From: Bacteroidota bacterium
Lineage (GTDB): Bacteria > Bacteroidota > Bacteroidia > Chitinophagales > Chitinophagaceae
Reading direction: 5' to 3'
Length of the DNA stretch: 35,121 nt
NCBI GenBank assembly: GCA_013286485.1
Contig: JABDFN010000011.1
Location: 1-35,121, forward strand
Shown here: piece after piece, positions 26,469 through 35,121 of the stretch
How the letters are laid out: every line of letters begins with the position of its first letter
How positions within the stretch are numbered: the stretch's first letter is position 1
The notes under the pieces: generated by a model
Told to the model about the DNA's origin: nothing
What the model saw: only the letters and a program-made list of their open reading frames with translations
Databases searched by the model: none
Translations under genes and position numbers: made by a program

Positions 26469-27593
26469 ATGTCAGTAACAGTAAAAAAAGCCCCCGAGGG
26501 CAAAACCGAAATTATTGTAAACGAGCTCAACCTGCGTTCTATAGACCGTACCCGCAAAGATGTAGGCACATGGCGGCATGCGCTTATGGCTGCAGAGTCT
26601 GTTTACAATCCCAATCGCTCCCGTTTATACGATATTTATGAAGAGATATTGCTCGACGGGCATTTATCAGGCATTATAGAAAAACGAATAGACGCCATTC
26701 TGAATAAAACTATTTTCTTTGAGCAAGACGGCAAGCGAATAAAGGAGATGGACGCTTTTGTGAACAGCGCAGCTTTTCGCGAGATCATGCGCATTATTAT
26801 GCAAACACGCTTATGGGGTATATCAGGTATTGAATTTATCCCGGGCAAAACACCCATGTTTGCTCAAATCCCGCGCAAGCATATTAAGCCCAACCTTGGC
26901 ATTATATCATTCGATCAGTCAGATACAGAAGGTATAGCTTATGAAGGCCTGCCCAATGTTTGGATCTTAGGTGATGCAAACGACCTGGGCTTGCTGGTAA
27001 AATGTGCGCCCTATGCGCTCTATAAAAAAAGCAATCTCTCAGACTGGGCAGAATATATAGAGATGTTTGGGCAACCAGTAAGAATTATAAAGTATGATTC
27101 CTACGATGAGCAAACAAAGCAGGAACTAAAAAAAGTACTGGACGAAAGTGGCAGCTCGCTCGCCATTATGCTGCCCAAGCAAGCTGATTTTGATATGAAA
27201 GATGGCAGGCATTCATACAATGATGGCACATTGCATTTACTATTCCTGAACGCATTGAATGCCGAGATGTCTGTTATTATTCTCGGCAATACCGAGACAA
27301 CGGTCAGCAGTCCTAAAAGCGGTTATGCACAAAGCAAAGTGCATGAAAGCCAGCAAAATGAAATAACAAAAAGCGATCTTATCTATACTGCTAATATGCT
27401 CAACAGCGAACAATTCCTGAATATACTGGCAGGCTATGGCTACCCTGTTGCCAACGGGCAATTTGTATTTGCTAAAGAAATGGACCTGCAATACCTGCAG
27501 GCAAGAATGGCTATAGACAAGCAGCTTACTGAGCTGGTTCCCATATCGCATGAGTATTGGTATGATAACTATGGTATTGCCAGGCCTGAATAA
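26469..27593 (+). CDS. Phage portal protein, DUF935 (Mu gp29)-like
   Basis: 374 aa; YNPNRSRLYDIYEEILLDGHLSGIIEKRIDAILNK..IIMQTRLWGISGIEFIPG..EMFGQPVRIIKYDS..VIILGNTETTVSS. Confidence 0.85.
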   Translation: MSVTVKKAPEGKTEIIVNELNLRSIDRTRKDVGTWRHALMAAESVYNPNRSRLYDIYEEILLDGHLSGIIEKRIDAILNKTIFFEQDGKRIKEMDAFVNSAAFREIMRIIMQTRLWGISGIEFIPGKTPMFAQIPRKHIKPNLGIISFDQSDTEGIAYEGLPNVWILGDANDLGLLVKCAPYALYKKSNLSDWAEYIEMFGQPVRIIKYDSYDEQTKQELKKVLDESGSSLAIMLPKQADFDMKDGRHSYNDGTLHLLFLNALNAEMSVIILGNTETTVSSPKSGYAQSKVHESQQNEITKSDLIYTANMLNSEQFLNILAGYGYPVANGQFVFAKEMDLQYLQARMAIDKQLTELVPISHEYWYDNYGIARPE

Positions 27594-27644
27594 TATTATT
27601 CGTATTTTTACGTTATGCATTTCTAACCTTAAAAACGATCCTAT

Positions 27645-28313
27645 ATGAAACCTATATTCTTAATAGCAATTGCATTTTTTGTGATCAATACAAGCTTCGC
27701 CCAAAAATGGGAGCTTGGTACCGATGGTGGTGTTGTATTTAATACTATCCCTTCGTTTACAAATGCTACAAGTCTTATCAGGCCTTCAAAGCTTTCTCTT
27801 ACAGGCGATGTAAAGCTCATTCGTAATTTTAAAAAATGGCAATTGGGTATTGAGGGTAGTGCATTGCGGTTAACTTATATTAATAATGGCGTTTACCTGC
27901 CATTAACAAACGATAATATACCCGGGCCTTTCTCAAAAAATTCCGATTATAAAACAATTATTTTGGCAAACCCTGCTGTCCCCGTTACGATTTTTGCAAA
28001 TAAGATATTTATACACAAAAACCAATTACAAATGTATGCCGGGCTTTCTGCAGGTTATGCATACTTGTCACAAACGTTTTCGTACCCTTCCAATTTTTAT
28101 TTCGTACATGTTCATAACGAAGGCGATGGATATACATTCGGCTTTCATGTAGGTGGTACTTATTACCTGACAAAACATATAGGTTTGAATGGCGAAATAG
28201 ATGCCAACTATATTCATCTGCATTACAGCAAGTGGAATGGTTTTAACGAGAACGTACATTCTTATTATGTATTTGCTTTCCCTGCAACTTTAGGCATTCG
28301 CTATCGTTTTTAA
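27645..28313 (+). CDS. Outer-membrane beta-barrel-like protein (cargo)
   Basis: Signal peptide MKPIFLIAIAFFVINTSFAQ, alternating barrel-like strands and C-terminal ATLGIRYRF. Confidence 0.7.
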   Translation: MKPIFLIAIAFFVINTSFAQKWELGTDGGVVFNTIPSFTNATSLIRPSKLSLTGDVKLIRNFKKWQLGIEGSALRLTYINNGVYLPLTNDNIPGPFSKNSDYKTIILANPAVPVTIFANKIFIHKNQLQMYAGLSAGYAYLSQTFSYPSNFYFVHVHNEGDGYTFGFHVGGTYYLTKHIGLNGEIDANYIHLHYSKWNGFNENVHSYYVFAFPATLGIRYRF

Positions 28314-28336
28314 ATTTCTGTTAATTCTATAAACCT

Positions 28337-28858
28337 ATGAACTCACCTTTCGCCAATATATTTTTGGCAATACAACAGCGTATACAAAACAATGTTACCG
28401 GTATCAATTATATCGATCAGGACCTGGGACAATTAAAAAACGACCGTAATACAACGCGCCCAAATATTTCTTTTCCATGTGTGCTAATAGACTTTGAAGA
28501 TTTTAACTTTGAAGACATTGCTGAAAATGCACAAACTGCAAATGCAACCATTGTACTGCGACTTGGACTTGCACCTTTCAGTAATAGCAGCCAGGTAACA
28601 CCAACGGGCTATATAGCAAGCGCAATTAGTTATTACGACCTGGAATGGTCGCTTCACAAAGCTATTCAAGGCTGGTCACCCATTGACGACACGGGTTATA
28701 TGATGCGCACTGAAGTGGCTACACAAAAACGCAACGATACTATACGGGTGCGCGAGATCAGGTATAGCCTTGCATTTGAAGACTATAGTACTGCAAACAA
28801 TATTCAAAGGGTATCAGAGCCTGTGCATATATCTCCGCAGATACAATTACCACTTTAA
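28337..28858 (+). CDS. Phage head-tail completion-like protein
   Basis: 173 aa; DYNTTRPNISFPCVLIDFEDFNFEDIAENAQTANATIVLRLG-type protein seen in Bacteroidota phage head regions; last gene of the rightward arm. Confidence 0.5.
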   Translation: MNSPFANIFLAIQQRIQNNVTGINYIDQDLGQLKNDRNTTRPNISFPCVLIDFEDFNFEDIAENAQTANATIVLRLGLAPFSNSSQVTPTGYIASAISYYDLEWSLHKAIQGWSPIDDTGYMMRTEVATQKRNDTIRVREIRYSLAFEDYSTANNIQRVSEPVHISPQIQLPL

Positions 28859-29163
28859 ATTTTCCATATTAAATGCCCCCATTTATTCTGAAAATAAAAT
28901 ATACCCGGCTTATTTTTTTTCAGGTTGACAAGGTAAGCTGATTGCGATTGTATAATATCAGAGATCGTTTCCCGAGACAGAAAGAATTCAGACATTATAT
29001 TTTCAATAATTATATTGTAGCGCTTGTCAGTAAAATGTGAGAAGTAATAGTAACGGTCAGCAAGACATTCATTTCTTTGCAACCGTAATTTGTTACTGCG
29101 CTTGCGGGTTTGCTGAACGCCCGGCTCTTTTATATCGTTCTTAAAATTGGTTTCGCCTCTCAT
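28855..29163 (-). CDS. Small phage-associated protein with predicted helix-turn-helix
   Basis: NECLADRYYYFSHFTDKRYNIIIENIMSEFFLSRETISDIIQSQSAYLVNLKKNKP; convergent with the preceding gene, overlapping stops. Confidence 0.5.
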   Translation of the reverse strand: MRGETNFKNDIKEPGVQQTRKRSNKLRLQRNECLADRYYYFSHFTDKRYNIIIENIMSEFFLSRETISDIIQSQSAYLVNLKKNKPGIFYFQNKWGHLIWKI

Positions 29164-29319
29164 AGTATAGGTCTTTTTGCTGTAAAACTATTATGCTATA
29201 TATGTAGCAGCAAAAAAACATATTCACCTTATTAGCGCAATATCCCATGAAATGCATGCCAGGCAATAAGTGTAATAAAAAACAAAATGAGAGTATTTAT
29301 TTTTTTGTGGATAAGCAGG

Positions 29320-31074
29320 CTACAATTGCTCTGTTTTTTTGTTGTTCAGGTCCACTGTTTTCCACTGTCCGTCTGCCATATACAGCAGCAAATAATTATC
29401 AGCGGGCTTTTTTAAGCTAAGTATATAATCACGGCCAGCTTTTATTATATGTACAGCATAATCTTCATTTTCATAATCAACTGCTCCATGAGCATGATAC
29501 CACCACCACGAACCCGATTGATTTAATGTTACGTGTATCGTGGTATCGTTTAATACTAATACATGTGCCCCGTCATGAATACTGTTCATATTGAATGAAA
29601 CAACATCATAAACAACATTCTTTATTTTTTCAGGAACCAGTTCATTATGCATCAGCTTGTATTCGCCTTCGGCAGTAGCGTCTATCATATAAATGCCCTT
29701 GTAGTTTTCCGGCAGATCAAGTAATAACACCTTTTTATTATTGGCATTAGGGAGATCATATAAAAGTGTATGAACAATGTCGGCCGATTGTTTCCAGAAT
29801 TTGTTCAGTTTAGAAGTAATGTACACATTCATTAATACATACAATGCTACCAGCACAATAAATACATACCTGTTAACGAGCGTATATAGAATCAGGCAGG
29901 TAAGCATATATATAATTGCAGAAAGCAGGTATAAGTAACGATCGCAAAATATATACTGCTCAGATTCAGGGAACCATAAGGGCCCCATAATAATGAGAAC
30001 GGGGAGTATCCAAATAAATAATAATGAGATGGTCTTTGCTCTTGGCTTGAAGCTCTTAAATCGAAATGCGATATATACAGAAGTAGCAAACAATGCAAAT
30101 AAGATGATGAAAATACCCAAATAGCTTTGACAGACGTCATAGACTTTTTGTTTGATATCAGCAGAAAAGAATCGTCCGGAAAATAAAAGGAAGAAAATGT
30201 ATTTGGCAGGTTTACTTAAGTAATACCGCCACGAATTGTGTAAGGCTGTGTCTTTTAAATGTGGCATCCATTCTCCATAAGTAATATGATATACAACCAG
30301 GTAAAGCGCGCATAAGATCAATTGGGGCAACAAAAACCAAAGCAATGTTTTTTTAAGTAAGGTTTTGTCATAATGCAGTGCCAACCTATAATAGAGTGCC
30401 AGCGTACATACAAAAAACGGAGTGAGATAGAAGATCTCAAGTGAATAAGTAGATAGAAAGAAAACAATACCGGAAAACCAGGCATATTTTATATGAGAAG
30501 AGTAGTGAAACTTTTGCACCCATAATAATATGAGCAGTATCAATAAAAAACCCTGCAGGTAATGAAAAGAAGGCTCCCATACTATTACTTCAGACAAGTA
30601 AGGGTTTACGCAGAAGATCAGTGTTCCGGCAAATGCTACTAAGTTTGCGTTCTTAATATTTGAATCGGAAAATATACGGGAGCATAGCAAAAACCACAAA
30701 AAACTGTTGATAGCCTGCAGACTTATATGTAGTAAATGCCAGTATAAAGCATGTATACCAAATAGCCGGTAGAAAATGTAAGTGGTAAACTGTGTGAATT
30801 GATAAAGGCTTTTAACTGAAAAATGTGTTCGGTTTATATAGTCCCAAAACCCGGAAGTTCTTATATCATTCAGCCAGCCGGTAAAGTCAGCAACAAAGCC
30901 GGCATGTGTGGCAGGAAGGTATAAAAAAAACAATACCAGCCAGAGAATAATAAATAGAAGATAATGGTTACCCCTGTATCTCATAGAAGTGGTAACAAAT
31001 ATACGTTTCAAAATACCAAGACGGTAATATCTTTGCTGTTCAGCCAATGTCATTACGAACAACATACAACACAA
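29320..31074 (-). CDS. Polytopic membrane protein (GT-C-like), start probably ~30984
   Basis: Many TM helices; aligns end to end with 32879..34555 from MRYRGNHYLLFIILWLVLFFLYLPATHAGFVADFTGWLNDI onward. Confidence 0.65.
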   Translation of the reverse strand: MCCMLFVMTLAEQQRYYRLGILKRIFVTTSMRYRGNHYLLFIILWLVLFFLYLPATHAGFVADFTGWLNDIRTSGFWDYINRTHFSVKSLYQFTQFTTYIFYRLFGIHALYWHLLHISLQAINSFLWFLLCSRIFSDSNIKNANLVAFAGTLIFCVNPYLSEVIVWEPSFHYLQGFLLILLILLWVQKFHYSSHIKYAWFSGIVFFLSTYSLEIFYLTPFFVCTLALYYRLALHYDKTLLKKTLLWFLLPQLILCALYLVVYHITYGEWMPHLKDTALHNSWRYYLSKPAKYIFFLLFSGRFFSADIKQKVYDVCQSYLGIFIILFALFATSVYIAFRFKSFKPRAKTISLLFIWILPVLIIMGPLWFPESEQYIFCDRYLYLLSAIIYMLTCLILYTLVNRYVFIVLVALYVLMNVYITSKLNKFWKQSADIVHTLLYDLPNANNKKVLLLDLPENYKGIYMIDATAEGEYKLMHNELVPEKIKNVVYDVVSFNMNSIHDGAHVLVLNDTTIHVTLNQSGSWWWYHAHGAVDYENEDYAVHIIKAGRDYILSLKKPADNYLLLYMADGQWKTVDLNNKKTEQL

Positions 31075-32085
31075 TTCAAATAATCGCCATTAGGGAAGAA
31101 GCTAATGGTGTAAAAACTTTCTTTCTAAAACCACAACTGCCATATCTGGCAGGCCAGTTTCTTACTTTTGTTATTCATCACCATGGTAAAGAAGAGCGCC
31201 GTTCTTTTTCAATTTCAAGTGCTTCAATTCTTAATGAAGAACTAAGTATTACCGTAAAACGAGTGGATAATGGGGTGTACTCCCGCCTGCTTATAGACAA
31301 AGCAAAGATTGGAGACGAGCTAATAACAACCGGTGCTGCAGGATTGTTCACTTTACCTGCAAACATTGAAAATTATAAACAGGTTTTCTTTTTTTGCTGC
31401 AGGCATTGGTATTACCCCCATCTACTCTTTATTAAAAACCATATTGTACACATCTGTTCATACACATATTGTCCTGGTGTATAGCAATAGAAACAGGAAC
31501 GAAACTGTTTTTTATAATGAATTGATCGAATTAGCTGAAAAATTTAAGAACAGATTCATTGTAGAGTTTTTAATTAGTTCCGATTTTGATCTGTCCAAGG
31601 CAAGATTAAATAAAGAGCTTTTACCGGAATTAGTAAAACAATACGCTGTAGGAAATGCAGCTGATAACTTATTTTATACCTGTGGCCCCTATAGTTATAT
31701 GAGAATGGTTGTATTGGCTTTGGAAGAAATGGGCATAGCTGCAGATAGTATAAGGAAGGAAAATTTCAATACGGAACTAAAACCAATAATAAAAGCAATT
31801 CCGCCTGATATTGCATCACATAAAGTGGTACTCAGGTCACAGGAAAAGGAGTACAAGTTTATATCCCAATACCCCGATACTATTTTACAGGCAGCTCGTA
31901 AAAATGGAATAAACCTTCCGTATAGCTGTGAAACAGGCAGATGCGGAAGTTGTGCAGTAAGGTGCACAAATGGCAAAGTATGGATGAGTAATAATGAAGT
32001 GCTGACAGATGCTGATATTGCCAATGGCAATATTCTTACTTGTGTTGGCTATCCCATTCAAGGAGATATAATTATATTGCTATAG
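31047..32085 (+). pseudogene. PaaE-like FAD/NAD(P) reductase with C-terminal 2Fe-2S ferredoxin domain, split by a +1 T in a T7 run
   Basis: ORFs 31047..31484 and 31333..32085 join as ..IENYKQVFFF|AAGIGITPIYSLL..; C-terminal LPYSCETGRCGSCAVRCTNGKVWM..LTCVGYP. May be functional if slippage or a sequencing error applies. Confidence 0.8.
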
Positions 32086-32196
32086 TATAGCTCATTTATT
32101 TATTTATTGATATAAATATTTTATAAGTTGACTATTAATATTCGCTTACTATCTTTATTGCACCACAACTACTAAAATAATTTAACTAATTAATCA

Positions 32197-32874
32197 GTGA
32201 CAACAGAGAAACAATCGCCTGAAATAGAGATACTGCAAAATGAGAATATTGAATTAAAAGAAATGCTCAGGCAACAACAGGAAAGGTTGGATGACATCCT
32301 TTCTTCTGTAAATGAGGTCATTTGGTCCAGGAGAGTTGAAGATTTTTCATTGGCTTCAGTAAATAATGCCTGCTATAAAATATTTGGTTACACGGCTGAA
32401 GAAATGCTGGATAACGGCGGTGTCTTATTTGACCATATATACCCTGATGATAAACCAATGCTGGCTGAGCAAATAAAAAGAACTATTCACAAAGGATATG
32501 GGGAATTGCGCTATCGTATCATTCACAAAAACGGGTCTATAAAATATATCTACAGTAACGCAACTTTAAAGCGCGACAGTACAGGCAGGCCTGTTATCTT
32601 CAATGGCTCTTCTATTGACGTTTCTGAATACACAATTCAGATACAGAAGATACAGGAGCAAAATGAAAAATTATCTGAAATTGCCCGGGTATTGTCACAT
32701 CAGGTGAGGGGACCGGTTTCAAATATTTTAGGCTTAGCCCAGATATTTAATAATGAATACTATGCCGACCCTGCCAATAAAGAAATATTAACCGGAATTA
32801 TTTCTGCTGCCACAGAATTGGATAATATTGTTCGCGATATAATAAATAAGACCGGTACACTCGAACGTAAGTAG
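32197..32874 (+). CDS. PAS-domain protein with HisKA-like H-box and no ATPase domain (GTG start)
   Basis: PAS region (IFGYTAEEMLDNGG..YRIIHKNGSIKYIYSNA..DVSEYT) then EIARVLSHQVRGPVSNILGLAQIF; ends without N/G boxes. Confidence 0.7.
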   Translation: MTTEKQSPEIEILQNENIELKEMLRQQQERLDDILSSVNEVIWSRRVEDFSLASVNNACYKIFGYTAEEMLDNGGVLFDHIYPDDKPMLAEQIKRTIHKGYGELRYRIIHKNGSIKYIYSNATLKRDSTGRPVIFNGSSIDVSEYTIQIQKIQEQNEKLSEIARVLSHQVRGPVSNILGLAQIFNNEYYADPANKEILTGIISAATELDNIVRDIINKTGTLERK

Positions 32875-32878
32875 CTTA

Positions 32879-34555
32879 TTACTGTTTATTCTTTTTATTC
32901 AAATCTGCTACATGCCATGTATCGCCTATAATGTATAGGAGTTTGTATTGTTGTGCAGGTTTTTTCAGTGTCAATTCATAGGCATGCCCTACGTCTGTCA
33001 TATTTATCCTGAAATCTTCGTTTTCATAACTATGCCCGCCCATGTGCTGATATTGCCACCATGTACCCCATTGTTTCAGTGTTACCTGTATTGTACTGTC
33101 ATTTAATGTAGCAACATCTGCGCCATCATTCGGTGTTATCATATTATAGCACATTACATCATACACTTTGTTATTTATTTTGTGAGTATAAAATGTGTTG
33201 TTCATGATCTTAAAACCACCTTCAGGCTGTGCGCCAATAAGTGGGGCGCCATCTAAACATTCGGGTAAATTCAGCAATAGAATTGTTTTGGAAGGATCAT
33301 TAGGAAAAGTTTGTATCAGCTTATCCATAATAGCAGCAGATGTTTTCCAATACCATACAGCCTTATGTGTATAATAAATATTGATGGATACATACAACAG
33401 CCACAAAGCAACAGCTACATACCGTATTGTTATATAGCTTACTAATACTGCGAGGTTCACGTATAAAAAAGCATCGAGTACATACGTATACCTGTCATAG
33501 GATATCAGGAAATAATCCTGCCACCACAGTGGTGTAATGAGTGCCATACATAACCATGTCCATACAAAGAACAAACTTGCTGCTTTTGCTTTCTTCCCCA
33601 TTTTTTTGAACCACCACACTATAAAAACAAATGCCAGTAATACCAGCGAATAAAATACTTCAAGTGCCAGGGTAGAATCAAGAAAATTGTACATCCTTAT
33701 TTTCCACCCATGAAAATATTTGCCAAAGAAAAGTATGTTGAAGAAATACTTTGCAGGTTTTTGTAAATACGATGTAGCAGGCTGAATTGCATTTTGTCCT
33801 ATATGTGCAAAGGCGATGTGATATACATGCTGTAGTAGGATAAAATGGTTTGCAAAAAATAATAATTGTGGCAGTAAAAAATACAGCAGGCTTTTTCTGA
33901 ACAATATTCTATCATAATGTAAACCAACTCTGTAATAAATAGCTAACGTAAATACGAACCATGGTGTGAGGTAAAATAATTCAAGCGAAAAAGTAGATAA
34001 GAAATATAAGATACCGGCGAACCATGCGTATTTTCCCTTACCGCTGTTATGAAATTTTTGTACCCACAATAATATAAGCAGTATCATTAAAAATCCCTGT
34101 AGATAATGATAAGCGGGTTCCCAAACAACAACTTCTGAAATATGCGGGCATATTGTATAAAGAAAAGCTCCGCCAAACGAAATAAGCCATGCCCGGCTTA
34201 TGCCTGAATCTGTAAGAATACCTTTGCACAGTACAAACAGAAGAAAGCTATTTATTGATTGCAATGTGATGTACAGTAAATGCCAACCCCAATAACTGTT
34301 ACCTATCATTTGATATAACAGGTAAGTAATAAATTGTGTGAATTGATAAAGACTGGGTATATGCGATTCTGTGCGATTGATATAGTCCCAGAATTTCATG
34401 GTAGTTACGTTATGTACCCAACCAATAAAATCCTCTATAAACCCTGCCTTTGCTGCGGGCAGATAAAGTAAGAATAGCACCACCCAAAACAGGAGAAAAA
34501 CAAATACCCGTGACTGAATAAATGCCTTTAAGTTTGTTTGATTGCTTTTATGCAA
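32879..34555 (-). CDS. Polytopic membrane protein, paralogue of 29320..31074
   Basis: Shared motifs FLLYLPAAKAGFIEDFIGW, DYINRTE..SLYQFTQFITYLLYQ, VVVWEPAYHYLQGFLMILLILLWVQKFH, and C-terminal LNLPECLDGAPLI..ENEDFRINM. Confidence 0.7.
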   Translation of the reverse strand: MHKSNQTNLKAFIQSRVFVFLLFWVVLFLLYLPAAKAGFIEDFIGWVHNVTTMKFWDYINRTESHIPSLYQFTQFITYLLYQMIGNSYWGWHLLYITLQSINSFLLFVLCKGILTDSGISRAWLISFGGAFLYTICPHISEVVVWEPAYHYLQGFLMILLILLWVQKFHNSGKGKYAWFAGILYFLSTFSLELFYLTPWFVFTLAIYYRVGLHYDRILFRKSLLYFLLPQLLFFANHFILLQHVYHIAFAHIGQNAIQPATSYLQKPAKYFFNILFFGKYFHGWKIRMYNFLDSTLALEVFYSLVLLAFVFIVWWFKKMGKKAKAASLFFVWTWLCMALITPLWWQDYFLISYDRYTYVLDAFLYVNLAVLVSYITIRYVAVALWLLYVSINIYYTHKAVWYWKTSAAIMDKLIQTFPNDPSKTILLLNLPECLDGAPLIGAQPEGGFKIMNNTFYTHKINNKVYDVMCYNMITPNDGADVATLNDSTIQVTLKQWGTWWQYQHMGGHSYENEDFRINMTDVGHAYELTLKKPAQQYKLLYIIGDTWHVADLNKKNKQ

Positions 34556-34590
34556 GACGGAATGGTGATTTTATGAACAAATATAAACAA

Positions 34591-34620
34591 GAAAGCCATC
34601 CGTCGCTACGGATGGCTTTC
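34591..34620 (-). terminator. Strong hairpin downstream of the glutamine synthetase gene
   Basis: GAAAGCCATCCGT-CGCT-ACGGATGGCTTTC: 13-bp perfect stem, 4-nt loop, 18 nt beyond the stop. Confidence 0.7.
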
Positions 34621-34637
34621 CACACAATTAGAGTGAA

Positions 34638-35121
34638 TTAACGTAAGAACAATAACTCGCGATACTTTGGTAATGGCCACATTTTATCATCTACAACCAA
34701 TTCCAGTTTATCTGCATGGTAGCGTATCTTTTCAAAATATGGTTTTACATCATTACAATACATTTCAGCGCGTTTGTGAGAGTTTGCGGAATTATTGGCT
34801 TTTTTACGGGCTTCTATCATGGCTTCTACATTCTTATTGATCTCCTGTATGTGCCCGCTGATATTTTCAACAAGATTTAGTTGTGCTGCATAGCTCTTTT
34901 TATCCAGGCCTATTTCCTTCAAGCCCCTGATGTTGTGAATAAGCACATTTTGATATTCAACCGCAGTAGGTAGAATATGGTTAGTAGCCATATAGCCCAG
35001 TATGCGTGCTTCTATTTGTACTTTTTTTATATACTCTTCCAGCATGATCTCGTGGCGTGCGTCCAGTTCGCGCTCGCTAAAGATGCCATTGTTGAAGAAT
35101 ACTTGTTTGCCTTTTTCTGTT
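34638..35121 (-). CDS. glnN: Type III glutamine synthetase, C-terminal part (continues beyond window)
   Basis: Frame stays open to the window end (TEKGKQVFFNNGIFSERELDARHEIMLEEYIKKVQIEARILGYMATNHILPTAVEYQN..VDDKMWPLPKYRELLF). Confidence 0.8.
   Translation of the reverse strand, partial: TEKGKQVFFNNGIFSERELDARHEIMLEEYIKKVQIEARILGYMATNHILPTAVEYQNVLIHNIRGLKEIGLDKKSYAAQLNLVENISGHIQEINKNVEAMIEARKKANNSANSHKRAEMYCNDVKPYFEKIRYHADKLELVVDDKMWPLPKYRELLFLR

Noticed and set aside
7621-29163. Contractile injection system (eCIS/T6SS/tailocin) instead of a phage
   Set aside because: Capsid, prohead protease, portal and both terminase subunits are present, and no eCIS-type AAA ATPase is seen.
29164-29319. 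tRNA or att site at the right edge of the block
   Set aside because: No cloverleaf or convincing direct repeat with the left edge could be found by eye.

Overview
The window comes from a Bacteroidota (Chitinophagaceae-like) chromosome and has three parts. (1) 1-7617, + strand: the C-terminal part of mreC, then mreD, then a tightly packed operon of glycan/nucleotide-sugar genes (WbqC-like, three SAM methyltransferases, FAD oxidoreductase, GT2 glycosyltransferase, WecE/RffA-type aminotransferase). (2) 7621-29163: a phage-derived block with a nearly complete set of contractile-tail virion genes in two divergent arms. The leftward arm carries protease/scaffold, major capsid, holin-like protein, CHAP hydrolase, sheath, tube, tail-assembly chaperone, tape measure, baseplate and fibres. 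The rightward arm carries small and large terminase, HicB/HicA-like toxin-antitoxin, gp36/DUF1320-like, DUF935-like portal and a completion-like protein. I found no integrase, transposase, replication gene or classical repressor in this block. It carries several envelope or secreted cargo genes (three lipoproteins, one small secreted protein, one beta-barrel-like protein). (3) 29320-35121: two paralogous polytopic membrane proteins flanking a frameshifted PaaE-like reductase and a PAS protein, then the C-terminus of a type III glutamine synthetase. Best finding: the two arms are fronted by matching control modules. Each has three GGTAANTTACC-type palindromes at exact 22-bp spacing, then 6 nt, then ATTTG-N20-nAnCTTTG, pointing outward on either side of a lipoprotein gene. 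With the missing mobility and replication genes, this fits a coordinately regulated, possibly domesticated phage particle (gene-transfer-agent-like, or a satellite/defective prophage). Other findings include an unannotated -1 frame extension of the tail-assembly chaperone, a palindromic element apparently inserted in frame in the large terminase, and a T7 frameshift in the reductase gene. All family calls come from reading the protein sequences; no database search was run.
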